Positions 41,555-48,916 of a stretch of 64,000 nucleotides of DNA are shown here, one piece after another. A program made the position numbers and the translations under genes. Every line of letters begins with the position of its first letter. Position 1 is the stretch's first letter. Source of the DNA: Pseudarthrobacter oxydans (GTDB lineage: Bacteria; Actinomycetota; Actinomycetes; Actinomycetales; Micrococcaceae); NCBI RefSeq assembly GCF_013314975.1, contig NZ_JABTYH010000007.1:95304-159303 (forward strand), read 5' to 3'. The notes under the pieces were generated by a model. That model was not told the origin of the DNA. It saw only the letters and a list, made by a program, of their open reading frames with translations, and searched no databases.

Positions 41555-42211
41555 TTACGCCAGCGGCTCCAGGGCGGCGGCGATAGGCAGGCTGCCGTCG
41601 GAGAACCCAATGGTTTTGCCAGCGGTTTCCGGCATCTCCAGGACAGCCACGGCGACACTTGCAGTGTTGCTGCGGGAGGTTTCGCGGCTGCCCTCCGGAG
41701 ACGGGTCGACGTCAATCAGGCCGCTCCCCGGCTTGTCAGTCAAGGCTCCGGGGCCCAGGATGGTCCACTCCAGGCCCGTGCTGCGCAGGTAGTCGTCGGC
41801 AGCGGCCTTGGCTTCGGCGTAGGCAAAGAAGCTGTTGCTTTCCGGCACGCCGTGGTTCTTGCCGGCTCCGAGGTAGGAAACCATCACGTAGCGTGCCACG
41901 CCGGCTTCCGCTGCGGCATCCATGGACCGGATGGCGGCGTCCCGGTCCACCGCATAGGTGCGCGCCGGGTCCCCGCCGCCCGCGCCTGCGGACCAGACCA
42001 CGGCGTCGTGGCCTTTCAGCGCAGCGGCGATCTCCGCCGTCGTCGCGTTTTCCACGTCAAGGACCGACGGCGTTGCGCCGGTTTCCGCAACGTCGCCGGC
42101 ATGGTCCGGGTTGCGGATGAACGAGGTGACGCTGTGCCCCTCGTCCGTGAGGAGGCTGGACAGGTGCAGGGCCACTTTGCCGTGGCCGCCGATGATTGCG
42201 ATTCGGGTCAT
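41555..42211 (-). CDS. NAD(P)-binding Rossmann-fold oxidoreductase (YwnB/SDR-a type)
   Basis: A 218-residue atypical SDR: MTRIAIIGGHGKVALHLSSLL is the dinucleotide-binding loop (GGxGxxG type), DAVVWSAGAGGGDPART and RYVMVSYLGAGKNHG follow the NAD(P)H-binding NmrA-like pattern, and LEWTILGPGALTD ends the fold. The usual catalytic Y-x-x-x-K is not clear, so it may bind cofactor and act as a sensor or reductase of unknown substrate. CAGAAT ends 6 bases before the ATG, a weaker leaderless layout. It converges with the ROK gene, leaving 11 bases. Confidence 0.85.
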   Translation of the reverse strand: MTRIAIIGGHGKVALHLSSLLTDEGHSVTSFIRNPDHAGDVAETGATPSVLDVENATTAEIAAALKGHDAVVWSAGAGGGDPARTYAVDRDAAIRSMDAAAEAGVARYVMVSYLGAGKNHGVPESNSFFAYAEAKAAADDYLRSTGLEWTILGPGALTDKPGSGLIDVDPSPEGSRETSRSNTASVAVAVLEMPETAGKTIGFSDGSLPIAAALEPLA

Positions 42212-42264
42212 GGCCCTATTCTGCTCCCCCGGCCCGCCGATGCCACGCCACCGGCGCGTCGGCG

Positions 42265-42310
42265 TCAGCCGGTATCAGCCGGTATCAGCCGGTATCAGCC
42301 GGTATCAGCC
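42265..42310. repeat. 10-base tandem repeat overlapping a stop codon
   Basis: TCAGCCGGTA occurs four times in a row (42265-42304) followed by a partial copy TCAGCC. The partial copy holds the stop codon of the RibD-like gene. Read on the minus strand each unit contains TGA; since the period is 10, stops occur in all three frames. Confidence 0.9.
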
Positions 42311-42862
42311 GCGGATGTGGTAGCGCAGGTACATAACGCCGTTTCCGAACCGCCGCTCGTCCAGGAGTTCGAGCCGGACGTTCAGGCCGTCCGGCAGGAA
42401 ACGCAGGCCGCCTCCCACGGCCACCGGGTTGAGGAAGATCCGGCATTCGTCCACCAGCCCGGCCCGGAGCGCAGCCGCGGCAAGGGTGGCGCCACCCACG
42501 CCGATACTGCCCCTTGCATCCGCTTTTATGTCCCTGACCGTGGCGGGATCGAAGGAGCGCCGGACTGTCGTCCGCGGAGCGGATGGTTCTTCCAGGGTTT
42601 CCGAGAAGACAATCTTCTCCGCCGCCCGCCAGATCTGTCCGTAGTCCTGGATAACGGGAGGGTCGTCCGGCCCTCCCAACGTTTCCCACACGGACATGAC
42701 CTCGTACATGCGCCGCCCCAGAAGGTAGGTTCCGGCGTCGCGCTCGAGATCGTTGACAAAGGCGTGGACCTCCTCATCGGGCGCACTCCAGTCGAAGTTG
42801 CCGTCGCTGTCCGCCAGGTAGCCGTCCAGTGAGGTGATGCCGGTGTAGATGAGGTCAGCCAT
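42305..42862 (-). CDS. RibD C-terminal/DHFR-like reductase
   Basis: A 185-residue protein of the dihydrofolate reductase-like RibD_C family: LIYTGITSLDGYLADSDGNF at the start, YLLGRRMYEVMSVWE for the cofactor site, IGVGGATLAAAALRAGLVDE for NADPH, and LNPVAVGGGLRFLP near the end. Members reduce unknown heterocycles and are not true DHFRs; folA at 19864 supplies that activity. The start has CAGAAT 6 bases upstream. The stop codon lies inside a 10-base tandem repeat. Confidence 0.9.
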   Translation of the reverse strand: MADLIYTGITSLDGYLADSDGNFDWSAPDEEVHAFVNDLERDAGTYLLGRRMYEVMSVWETLGGPDDPPVIQDYGQIWRAAEKIVFSETLEEPSAPRTTVRRSFDPATVRDIKADARGSIGVGGATLAAAALRAGLVDECRIFLNPVAVGGGLRFLPDGLNVRLELLDERRFGNGVMYLRYHIRG

Positions 42863-42891
42863 GCGCCTATTCTGCCGCTCCCGCCGGGCTT

Positions 42892-44214
42892 TTAGGAGGG
42901 AAACAAAAGGAAGGCCAGGGGGGTCACAAGGATCAGCGTCAGGACAACCCGCTGGAACCAGATGACCACCAGCTTCCAGACCGGAATCGGGATGTCCGTG
43001 GCCATGATGCACGGGACCAGCGCGGAGAAGAAGATGATCCCTGATACGGACACCACACCCACAACAAACTTGACCACGGGGACCGCCTCCGCGGCGAGGA
43101 GCGCGGGAAGGAACATCTCTGCAACGCCAACGGCGCTGGCTTTGGCCACCAGCATGGGTTCCGGAAGTTGCAGCGCCCAGGTGAAGGGATAGAAGAGGAA
43201 GCCCAGCCAGTCGAACACGGGAGTGTAGGTGGCAAGGACCAGTCCCAGCAGGCCGATGGAGAGGATGGAGGGCAGAATGGCCATCGCCATCAGCACGCCG
43301 TCCCGGACGTTGGTCCACACGTTGACGGCGAGCGGGGGCGCTGCCTCCACAGTCTGCCGGGCCTCACGCCAGGCGACGGACAGCCGGCGCCCGGTAACGT
43401 CCTCCTCCGGCTGCGGGACGGCCTCGGGGTGGTACTCGTCCGGGATGCTGTTCAACGGCCAGATCCTGACGGTGATGGCGGTGACAACGAACGTGACCAG
43501 GAACGTGATCCAGAAGTAGGCGGTCCACTGGCCCATCAGGTCCAGTGTCTTTGCCACGATCACCATGAACGTGGCGGACACGGTGGAGAACCCGGTGGCA
43601 ATGATGGCAGACTCGCGGGCGGTGTACTTGCCTTCCTTGTAGACCCGGTTGGTGATGAGCAGGCCCAAAGAGTAGCTGCCTACAAAGGAGGCGACGGCGT
43701 CGATCGCGGACCGCCCGGGGGTTCGCCAGATGGGGCGCATCACGCGCTGGACCATGACACCGATGAACTCCAGCAGGCCATAGCTGACCAGGAGCGCCAG
43801 GAACACCGCGCCGATGGGGACAAGCAGCCCTACGGGAATGACGAGCTTTTCAAACAGGAACGGCCCCATGCCCGGTTCAAACAACCATGCGGGCCCGACC
43901 TTGAAGACCATCATGAAGCCCACCACCATCCCCACCACTTTCAGCACGGAGAAGGCCACCTCCACCGCGGATCTTTTCCAGGTTCCTGCGATGAAGGGGT
44001 ATGCGGCGCCGGCGATAATCACGGCCAGCGCGTAGTAGGGCAGGACCGGGGCGATGCCCGCCTGGAGGAATGAGACGATGTGGTCCAGCATGATGGTGTT
44101 CTTGCCGGCGATCGTCACCGGCACAAAGAACATGAATGCGCCGATGCCGCTGTACACAAACAGCTTCCACATGTGCCGCGAGGCTGTGCGCGGGGCTTGC
44201 GAGGTGATGGCCAA
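42892..44214 (-). CDS. YjiH-family membrane protein (nucleoside-recognition Gate domain)
   Basis: A 440-residue polytopic protein with about ten helices. The YjiH type is recognised by IDAVASFVGSYSLGLLITNRVYKEGKYTA (in part), GFSTVSATFMVIVAKTL, and the C-terminal GVVSVSGIIFFSALVPCIMATDI. The Gate domain resembles the core of concentrative nucleoside transporters and of spore protein SpoVAC-like proteins. Substrate unknown. It begins 193 bases after the tRNA-Met gene on the same strand, behind a strong terminator, so it has its own promoter. Confidence 0.88.
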   Translation of the reverse strand: MAITSQAPRTASRHMWKLFVYSGIGAFMFFVPVTIAGKNTIMLDHIVSFLQAGIAPVLPYYALAVIIAGAAYPFIAGTWKRSAVEVAFSVLKVVGMVVGFMMVFKVGPAWLFEPGMGPFLFEKLVIPVGLLVPIGAVFLALLVSYGLLEFIGVMVQRVMRPIWRTPGRSAIDAVASFVGSYSLGLLITNRVYKEGKYTARESAIIATGFSTVSATFMVIVAKTLDLMGQWTAYFWITFLVTFVVTAITVRIWPLNSIPDEYHPEAVPQPEEDVTGRRLSVAWREARQTVEAAPPLAVNVWTNVRDGVLMAMAILPSILSIGLLGLVLATYTPVFDWLGFLFYPFTWALQLPEPMLVAKASAVGVAEMFLPALLAAEAVPVVKFVVGVVSVSGIIFFSALVPCIMATDIPIPVWKLVVIWFQRVVLTLILVTPLAFLLFPS

Positions 44215-44367
44215 AGGTCTGTCTCCTGACTACAGCCAGCCCTGTCCGGACCGGCAATTTGTGGACAGAACCATCGCACCGTGAATCCCCGGCAGGAACA
44301 ATGGACTGCACGCCAAAGCAGTCTTGGATAGGAGACTCGGTTCAGGACGGCCTCGGTTAAGCCAGGA

Positions 44368-44400
44368 AAGCCCCCGGAATCTCGGGGATTCCGGGGGCTT
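44368..44400 (-). terminator. Terminator of the tRNA-Thr/tRNA-Met unit
   Basis: AAGCCCCCGGAATC (44368-44381) pairs perfectly with 44387-44400 over a 5-base loop. On the minus strand it is followed by TTTCC and lies 6 bases after the tRNA-Met 3' end. Confidence 0.85.
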
Positions 44401-44406
44401 AGCCTG

Positions 44407-44480
44407 TAGCGGTGGGGAGGCTCGATCTCCCGACCTCACGATTATGAGTCGTGCGCTCTAACCAACTGAGCTACACCGCC
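44407..44480 (-). tRNA. tRNA-Met (CAT), elongator
   Basis: 74 bases on the minus strand fold as a tRNA: acceptor GGCGGTG with CACCGCT (one G-U pair), D loop AGCTCAGTTGGTTAGAGC, anticodon stem CACGA/TCGTG with loop CTCATAA, and a T arm GGGAG-ATCGAGC-CTCCC with an altered loop start. The CAT anticodon could also be lysidine-modified Ile, but the partner tRNA-Thr and the known actinobacterial pair thrT-metT favour methionine. No CCA is encoded. Confidence 0.9.
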
Positions 44481-44541
44481 ACGAATGAGAAAAACCTGCG
44501 CCAAGCCGGTCAAAACCGCCTTGACACAGGCCCTCATCCAG

Positions 44542-44613
44542 AGCCCCCCACCGGAATCGATCCGGTGACCTCGTTCTTACCAAGAACGCGCTCTACCACT
44601 GAGCTAGGGGGGC
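44542..44613 (-). tRNA. tRNA-Thr (GGT)
   Basis: 72 bases on the minus strand: acceptor GCCCCCC with GGGGGGC, D arm AGCTCAGTGGTAGAGC, anticodon stem CGTTC/GAACG with loop TTGGTAA (anticodon GGT), and T arm CCGGA-TCGATTC-CGG-like. It lies 61 bases before tRNA-Met and shares its promoter and terminator. CCA is not encoded. Confidence 0.95.
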
Positions 44614-44624
44614 AACGAGTAAAT

Positions 44625-44653
44625 ACTCTACCGGAAGATTTACCCACCAACAA
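44625..44653 (-). promoter_or_regulatory. Promoter of the tRNA-Thr/tRNA-Met unit
   Basis: TTGTTG (44648-44653) and TAGAGT (44625-44630) on the minus strand, 17-base spacer, 11 bases before the mature tRNA-Thr 5' end. Confidence 0.65.
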
Positions 44654-44866
44654 ATCGGCGTCCGGGCAGGCGGCGAGGGGCTGGAACAGGTGTCCGACGG
44701 GCGCCTTATCGGCCGAAAAATGCCGGAAAATCAGGGAAACGGGAACCCTGCGACCAGCGCAGGCTGGCCGGGCGGGACCCTTGTCCGCGGCCCCGTCGCG
44801 GGAATGTGTCGATCCCCACACTCCCCGCCGCCGTCCGCCGTCGGATTTTCACCTGCCGCACGCCTT

Positions 44867-44904
44867 AAAAGCCTGTGGGCCGGCTCGAAAGCCGGCCCAC
44901 AGGC
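44867..44904 (-). terminator. Intrinsic terminator of the DEAD-box helicase gene
   Basis: GCCTGTGGGCCGGCT (44871-44885) pairs perfectly with 44890-44904 across a 4-base loop; on the minus strand TTTT follows directly. It lies 23 bases after the helicase stop codon. The rest of the 313-base gap from here to tRNA-Thr shows no gene. Confidence 0.9.
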
Positions 44905-44927
44905 GCCTTGTCAGCTAACTGACGGAT

Positions 44928-47075
44928 TTACCACTTGCCCTTGCGGTTGAAGTCCCGCTGGCCGCCCTCGTTGCCGTGGCGGGGCTTGCGGGAGCCGTCA
45001 CCGTGGCCGCCGAAGCGCGAGTCGCTGGCCTGGCCGCGGTTGGCACCGCTGTCGGCGCTGTAGGAACGCTCGCTGTAGGAGCGGCCGCCGCGGTCAGCGG
45101 AGGAGCGCTCACCGTCGTTCTTGCGGAATTCCTTCTTGAACCCGCCGTTGCCCTTGAAGTTGCCTCCCCGGTCACCGCCGCGGTTGCCCTGGTAGGAACC
45201 GCGGTCGCCGGACGGCTTGCGGCCGTTGTCCAGCTCGAGGTGGATCAGCTCGCCGCCGATCCGGGTGCGGGACAGGGCACGCAGCTGCTCGGGGCTCAGG
45301 TCCGCCGGGAGCTCCACGAGGGAGTGGTCCGAGCGGATGTCGATGCCGCCGATCTGGGCCGAGGAAATGCCGCCCTCGTTGGCAATGGCACCCACGATGG
45401 AGCCCGGCATGACGCGCTGGCGGCGTCCGACGGCGATCCGGTAGGTGGCGTTGCCCTCGGTGAGCGCACGGGTGGGGCCGCGGGAGCCGAAGCCGTCCTT
45501 GGAGCGTTCGCGCTTCTGGAACTCGGGAGCTGCAGGCAGTTCCTTCACCAGCAGGGGCTGCCCGCCCTGTGCCATCACGGCAAGGGCTGCGGCGATCTCC
45601 GACGCCGGAACGTTGTGCTCTTCCTCGTAGGAGGCGATCAGGTCGCGGAACGGGGCGACGTCCTCGGAGGCGAGGGTTTCCGTGATGCGCTCCGCGAACT
45701 TGCCCAGGCGGAGCGTGTTCACGGTCTCGGCCGTCGGCAGGTGCATCTGTTCCACGGGCTGGCGGGTGGCCTTCTCGATGGAACGCAGCAGGTACTTCTC
45801 CCGCGGCGTCATGAACAGGATGGCGTCACCTGAACGGCCTGCACGGCCGGTGCGGCCGATGCGGTGCACGTAGGACTCGGTGTCGTGCGGGATGTCGTAG
45901 TTGATCACGTGGCTGATGCGCTCCACGTCAAGGCCGCGGGCCGCGACGTCGGTGGCCACGAGGATGTCGATGCGGCCTTCCTTCAGCGCGTCAACGGTGC
46001 GCTCACGCTGCTGCTGCGGAATGTCACCGTTGATCGCGGCGGCCTGGAAACCGCGGGACTTCAGCTTGTCAGCCAGGTCCTCGGTAGCCATCTTGGTGCG
46101 TACGAAGGCGATGACGCCGTCGAACTCTTCAACCTCAAGGATGCGGGTCATGGCATCGAGCTTGTGCGGGCCCATGACCTGCAGGTACCGCTGGCGGGTG
46201 TTGGCGCCGGTGGTGGTCTTGGACTTGACGGAGATCTCGGCCGGGTTGTTCAGGTACTGCTTGGACATGCGGCGGATCTGGCTCGGCATGGTGGCCGAGA
46301 ACAGTGCAACCTGGCGGTCGGACGGGGTCTGCTGGAAGATCTGCTCCACGTCTTCGGCGAAACCCATGCGCAGCATCTCGTCGGCCTCGTCCAGCACCAG
46401 GTACTGGAGCTCGGACAGGTCCAGGGAACCCTTGGAGATGTGGTCGATTACGCGGCCGGGGGTACCGACGACAACCTGGGCGCCGCGGCGCAGGCCGGCG
46501 AGCTGGGGGCCGTAGGCGGAGCCGCCGTAGACGGGCAGGACAGTGAAGTCGTCGATGTGCTTGGCGTACGAGGTGAAGGCCTCGGCAACCTGGAGGGCCA
46601 GCTCGCGGGTGGGAGCCAGGACCAGGGCCTGGGTCTTGCGGGACGGGCCATTGAGGTCGTGGAGCTCGGCCAGGCGGGACAGTGCCGGTACTGCGAATGC
46701 TGCAGTCTTACCGGTGCCGGTCTGGGCGAGGCCCACGACGTCGCGGCCTTCGAGCAGCAGCGGGATGGTTGCTGCCTGGATGGGGGAAGGCTTTTCGTAG
46801 CCGACATCCTGCAGGGCGGCGAGGACGCGGCCGTCGATGCCGAGGTCGGCGAACTTGATGCCTTCTTCTTCGTCTTCCTCAGCCTTGGCGGCGGGAGCGG
46901 CGGCGGCAGGGGCTTCTTCAGCCGAGACGGCGGGGGCGGCGGGGGCTTCTTCAGCCGTGGCGGCGGGAGCTTCGGCAGGTGCCGGTGCGGCCTCGGCTGC
47001 GGGCGCAGCGGGCTCAGTGAATTCGATGCTGGCAGTTGCTGCTTCAGCGGTGGCGTCGTTGTGATTTTCGGGCAT
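44928..47075 (-). CDS. deaD: DEAD-box RNA helicase, CsdA/DeaD type
   Basis: A 715-residue helicase. An Ala/Glu/Pro-rich disordered head (1-75) is followed by the Q motif, AQTGTGKTAAF (Walker A), PTRELALQV, TPGRV, LDEADEML, SATMP, and in the second domain VATDVAARGLD and HRIGRTGRAGR. A DbpA/CsdA RNA-binding domain lies near 540-610, and the tail is RGG-like (rich in Gly, Arg, Ser). Such helicases unwind structured RNA during ribosome assembly and cold growth. The ATG is chosen for GAGGAA 9 bases upstream. About 390 gene-free bases precede it, suggesting a long regulated leader. Confidence 0.94.
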   Translation of the reverse strand: MPENHNDATAEAATASIEFTEPAAPAAEAAPAPAEAPAATAEEAPAAPAVSAEEAPAAAAPAAKAEEDEEEGIKFADLGIDGRVLAALQDVGYEKPSPIQAATIPLLLEGRDVVGLAQTGTGKTAAFAVPALSRLAELHDLNGPSRKTQALVLAPTRELALQVAEAFTSYAKHIDDFTVLPVYGGSAYGPQLAGLRRGAQVVVGTPGRVIDHISKGSLDLSELQYLVLDEADEMLRMGFAEDVEQIFQQTPSDRQVALFSATMPSQIRRMSKQYLNNPAEISVKSKTTTGANTRQRYLQVMGPHKLDAMTRILEVEEFDGVIAFVRTKMATEDLADKLKSRGFQAAAINGDIPQQQRERTVDALKEGRIDILVATDVAARGLDVERISHVINYDIPHDTESYVHRIGRTGRAGRSGDAILFMTPREKYLLRSIEKATRQPVEQMHLPTAETVNTLRLGKFAERITETLASEDVAPFRDLIASYEEEHNVPASEIAAALAVMAQGGQPLLVKELPAAPEFQKRERSKDGFGSRGPTRALTEGNATYRIAVGRRQRVMPGSIVGAIANEGGISSAQIGGIDIRSDHSLVELPADLSPEQLRALSRTRIGGELIHLELDNGRKPSGDRGSYQGNRGGDRGGNFKGNGGFKKEFRKNDGERSSADRGGRSYSERSYSADSGANRGQASDSRFGGHGDGSRKPRHGNEGGQRDFNRKGKW

Positions 47076-47467
47076 AGGGAAGTGTTCCTCATCCATAGGG
47101 GGCCAGGCGGCACTACCCGAGGTGAGCGGAGCCGCAGTACGTGTGCCGTGGATGCCGGGCAAACATTGACCGGCCGGTCACAGAAGTCCGGCGCTTTCGC
47201 AATCCCGTGGCAGGACTTCCCGCTGCATCTCTTGGCTGCTATCCCAGCAGTCTGTACAGCGTTTTCTTTAGCCGGCTCTCCCTATGAAAATGCCCGCATC
47301 GCTTGTGCGGGCCCCAACACTTGCCAGTCCTGCCTCAAAAATTGGGCAGGAATAAGGGATTTCCGGAGTGGGGGATGTTTCAAGTGTAAGGTACGCACCT
47401 GCCGCAGCGGAAATTGAACGTACGACGACGGCGGTGAGCTTGCGCACACAGTCCGCCTTCCAGCCTC
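47076..47467 (-). promoter_or_regulatory. 392-base gene-free leader of the DEAD-box helicase
   Basis: No gene is visible. Read on the minus strand it contains several hairpins: CCTGCC/GGCAGG around the A-rich centre 47325-47347, and GCCCGCA/TGCGGGC at 47291-47311. TTACACTTGAAACA near 47380-47395 could hold a promoter box, though no clear -35/-10 pair stands out. A long structured leader is typical of cold-shock RNA helicase genes that control their own expression; this is inference. Confidence 0.4.
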
Positions 47468-48136
47468 TCAGGGCCGCGGCTGCCGCCCCAACTGCCGCTC
47501 GAGCGCCTCGAACTTTTGCGTGAACTCCGGCTGCTGCAGGCGGATCTCGCCGTCGGCGTCGGCGTCCTTCAGGGCCTCCATGGACTCAAGGTCAGGTTCG
47601 CTGAACCACCTGCCCACGGTTATGCCGTGCTTGGGCACATACAGCCGGTGGATATGGTCCCCGGCCTGGATGGTGCCGGTCCTGATGACGCGCAGGTAGG
47701 TGCCCACGCGGCCCTCCTCGGTGAACCTCTTGACGAAGTGCGGCTCCCGCATCCGGCGCTGGAAGGTGGCGCAGGGCGTCCGCGGCGAGGTGACTTCGAC
47801 TTCGAGGCTGAGGCCGATCTTCCACCGTTCACCAATCACCGCTCCCGTGGCGTCGATGCCAGCCACCCTGAGGTTCTCGCCAAAGATTCCCGGCGGCAGG
47901 TCCCGCTGCAGCTCCCCGGCCCAGTAATCGGCGTCGTCCTGCGAATACGCGTACAAAGCCTGGTCAGGACCGCCGTGGTGGACGCGGTTCGCCTGGATGT
48001 CGCCCTGGAGGCCCAGCCGGTGAACCTTGACCGGCCCCTCTGCCGGACGCTTGTCGATGGCTGTCACGCCCACGCTGGACGTGTCCGGCAGGAGCTGATG
48101 GACGCGGCAGACGGCAACAACGGAGGCGGTTTCCAT
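47468..48136 (-). CDS. MOSC-domain protein (YiiM-like)
   Basis: A 222-residue MOSC domain protein. LGLQGDIQANRVHHGGPDQALYAYSQ carries the GD...H.GG pattern, LPPGIFGENLRVAG the GENL motif, and SPRTPCATFQRRM the conserved Cys that in MOSC proteins binds a sulfur or molybdenum-cofactor ligand. YiiM-type proteins reduce N-hydroxylated compounds. TACACT lies 6 bases before the ATG (leaderless layout). The stop lies 392 bases ahead of the helicase start codon. Confidence 0.9.
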   Translation of the reverse strand: METASVVAVCRVHQLLPDTSSVGVTAIDKRPAEGPVKVHRLGLQGDIQANRVHHGGPDQALYAYSQDDADYWAGELQRDLPPGIFGENLRVAGIDATGAVIGERWKIGLSLEVEVTSPRTPCATFQRRMREPHFVKRFTEEGRVGTYLRVIRTGTIQAGDHIHRLYVPKHGITVGRWFSEPDLESMEALKDADADGEIRLQQPEFTQKFEALERQLGRQPRP

Positions 48137-48142
48137 GGCACC

Positions 48143-48148
48143 AGTGTA
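48143..48148 (-). promoter_or_regulatory. -10 box of the MOSC gene
   Basis: TACACT on the minus strand lies exactly 6 bases before the ATG at 48136. Confidence 0.45.
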
Positions 48149-48317
48149 GGGTCCGCGAGCCCCGGCAGGCGGCAGTTGCCGGGATGGGGACTTCTCCCCC
48201 ATCCGCTGTCCGCTGCGCTACTCGCAGCAGGCACCGGCAGGGACTACGCTGAGTTCAGGATTGCAAATGGGGGTGCAGCGCTGTGCCCAATTCACGTGGA
48301 CTACTGAGGGGGACGCC

Positions 48318-48914
48318 ATGGACCCGAACAAGGACCCGGAGCGCGGGCGGGCAAACGGCAACCAGCCTGACGGTGACGGCCGGGCCGGCGCGAAGCCTCC
48401 CCCCTGGCAGGTGCCCAAACCGGAGCTCCGGCCTGAACTGCTGAACGAGCCTGTTACCCCGGTGGACCCGTTTGCCCGCGACCGGGAGAGGCAGCTCAAC
48501 GAGGCCGCGGCCAGGAAGAAACGCTCGCAGCGGCGCACCGTGGTGGTGGGCCTGGGCGTGACGGCGCTGCTCGCCGGCACCATCACGGCTGTGGTGGCCA
48601 GCAACCAGGATGACCCCGAGTACGCCCAGGTGTGTTTCAACGACGAAACCGGCGAACGCGTGGAGGACACCAACTGCAACAGCTCTGCCGGCCGAAGCGG
48701 CGGCATCTACGCCTGGTACTTTTTCTCCCGCGGCGCGTTCGTTCCCGCCGTCGGGCAGAACCGCTCAACCGCCCCCACCTACACCAGGACCGTTCCCAGA
48801 GGCGCCAAGGCGTCCACCGGGTACAGCACCCAGGGCGGCACCGTCAGCCGCGGCGGTTTCGGTACCACCGCGAAGAGCGGCACAAGCGGCGGCAGCAGCA
48901 AAGTGGGGGGCTGA
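48318..48914 (+). CDS. YgiB-like (DUF1190-like) membrane-anchored protein
   Basis: A 198-residue protein: a charged, disordered N-terminus, one membrane helix (about 75-95, VVVGLGVTALLAGTITAVVA), then an exported part with two cysteines (YAQVCFNDETGERVEDTNC), YAWYFFSRGAFVPAVGQ and a Gly/Ser-rich end. The ATG has GAGGGGGAC upstream. The next gene is YgiC-like; in E. coli ygiB and ygiC form the same pair, and the YFFSRGAFVPA part resembles the DUF1190 tail. The assignment rests largely on that context. Confidence 0.7.
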   Translation: MDPNKDPERGRANGNQPDGDGRAGAKPPPWQVPKPELRPELLNEPVTPVDPFARDRERQLNEAAARKKRSQRRTVVVGLGVTALLAGTITAVVASNQDDPEYAQVCFNDETGERVEDTNCNSSAGRSGGIYAWYFFSRGAFVPAVGQNRSTAPTYTRTVPRGAKASTGYSTQGGTVSRGGFGTTAKSGTSGGSSKVGG

Positions 48915-48916
48915 GC

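Noticed and set aside
42265..42310. CRISPR-like array
   Set aside because: The repeats are 10 bases and directly joined without spacers; no cas genes are present.
42305..42862. A second true dihydrofolate reductase
   Set aside because: It belongs to the RibD C-terminal branch and lacks the folA pattern; folA at 19864 is the real enzyme.
44407..44480. tRNA-Ile2 with a lysidine-modified CAT anticodon
   Set aside because: Not excluded by sequence, but the pairing with tRNA-Thr matches the known actinobacterial thrT-metT order, so tRNA-Met is preferred.
45864..47417. 517-codon plus-strand frame opposite the DEAD-box helicase
   Set aside because: Reads as Val/Gly/Leu-rich antisense of a helicase with all motifs intact; no independent support.
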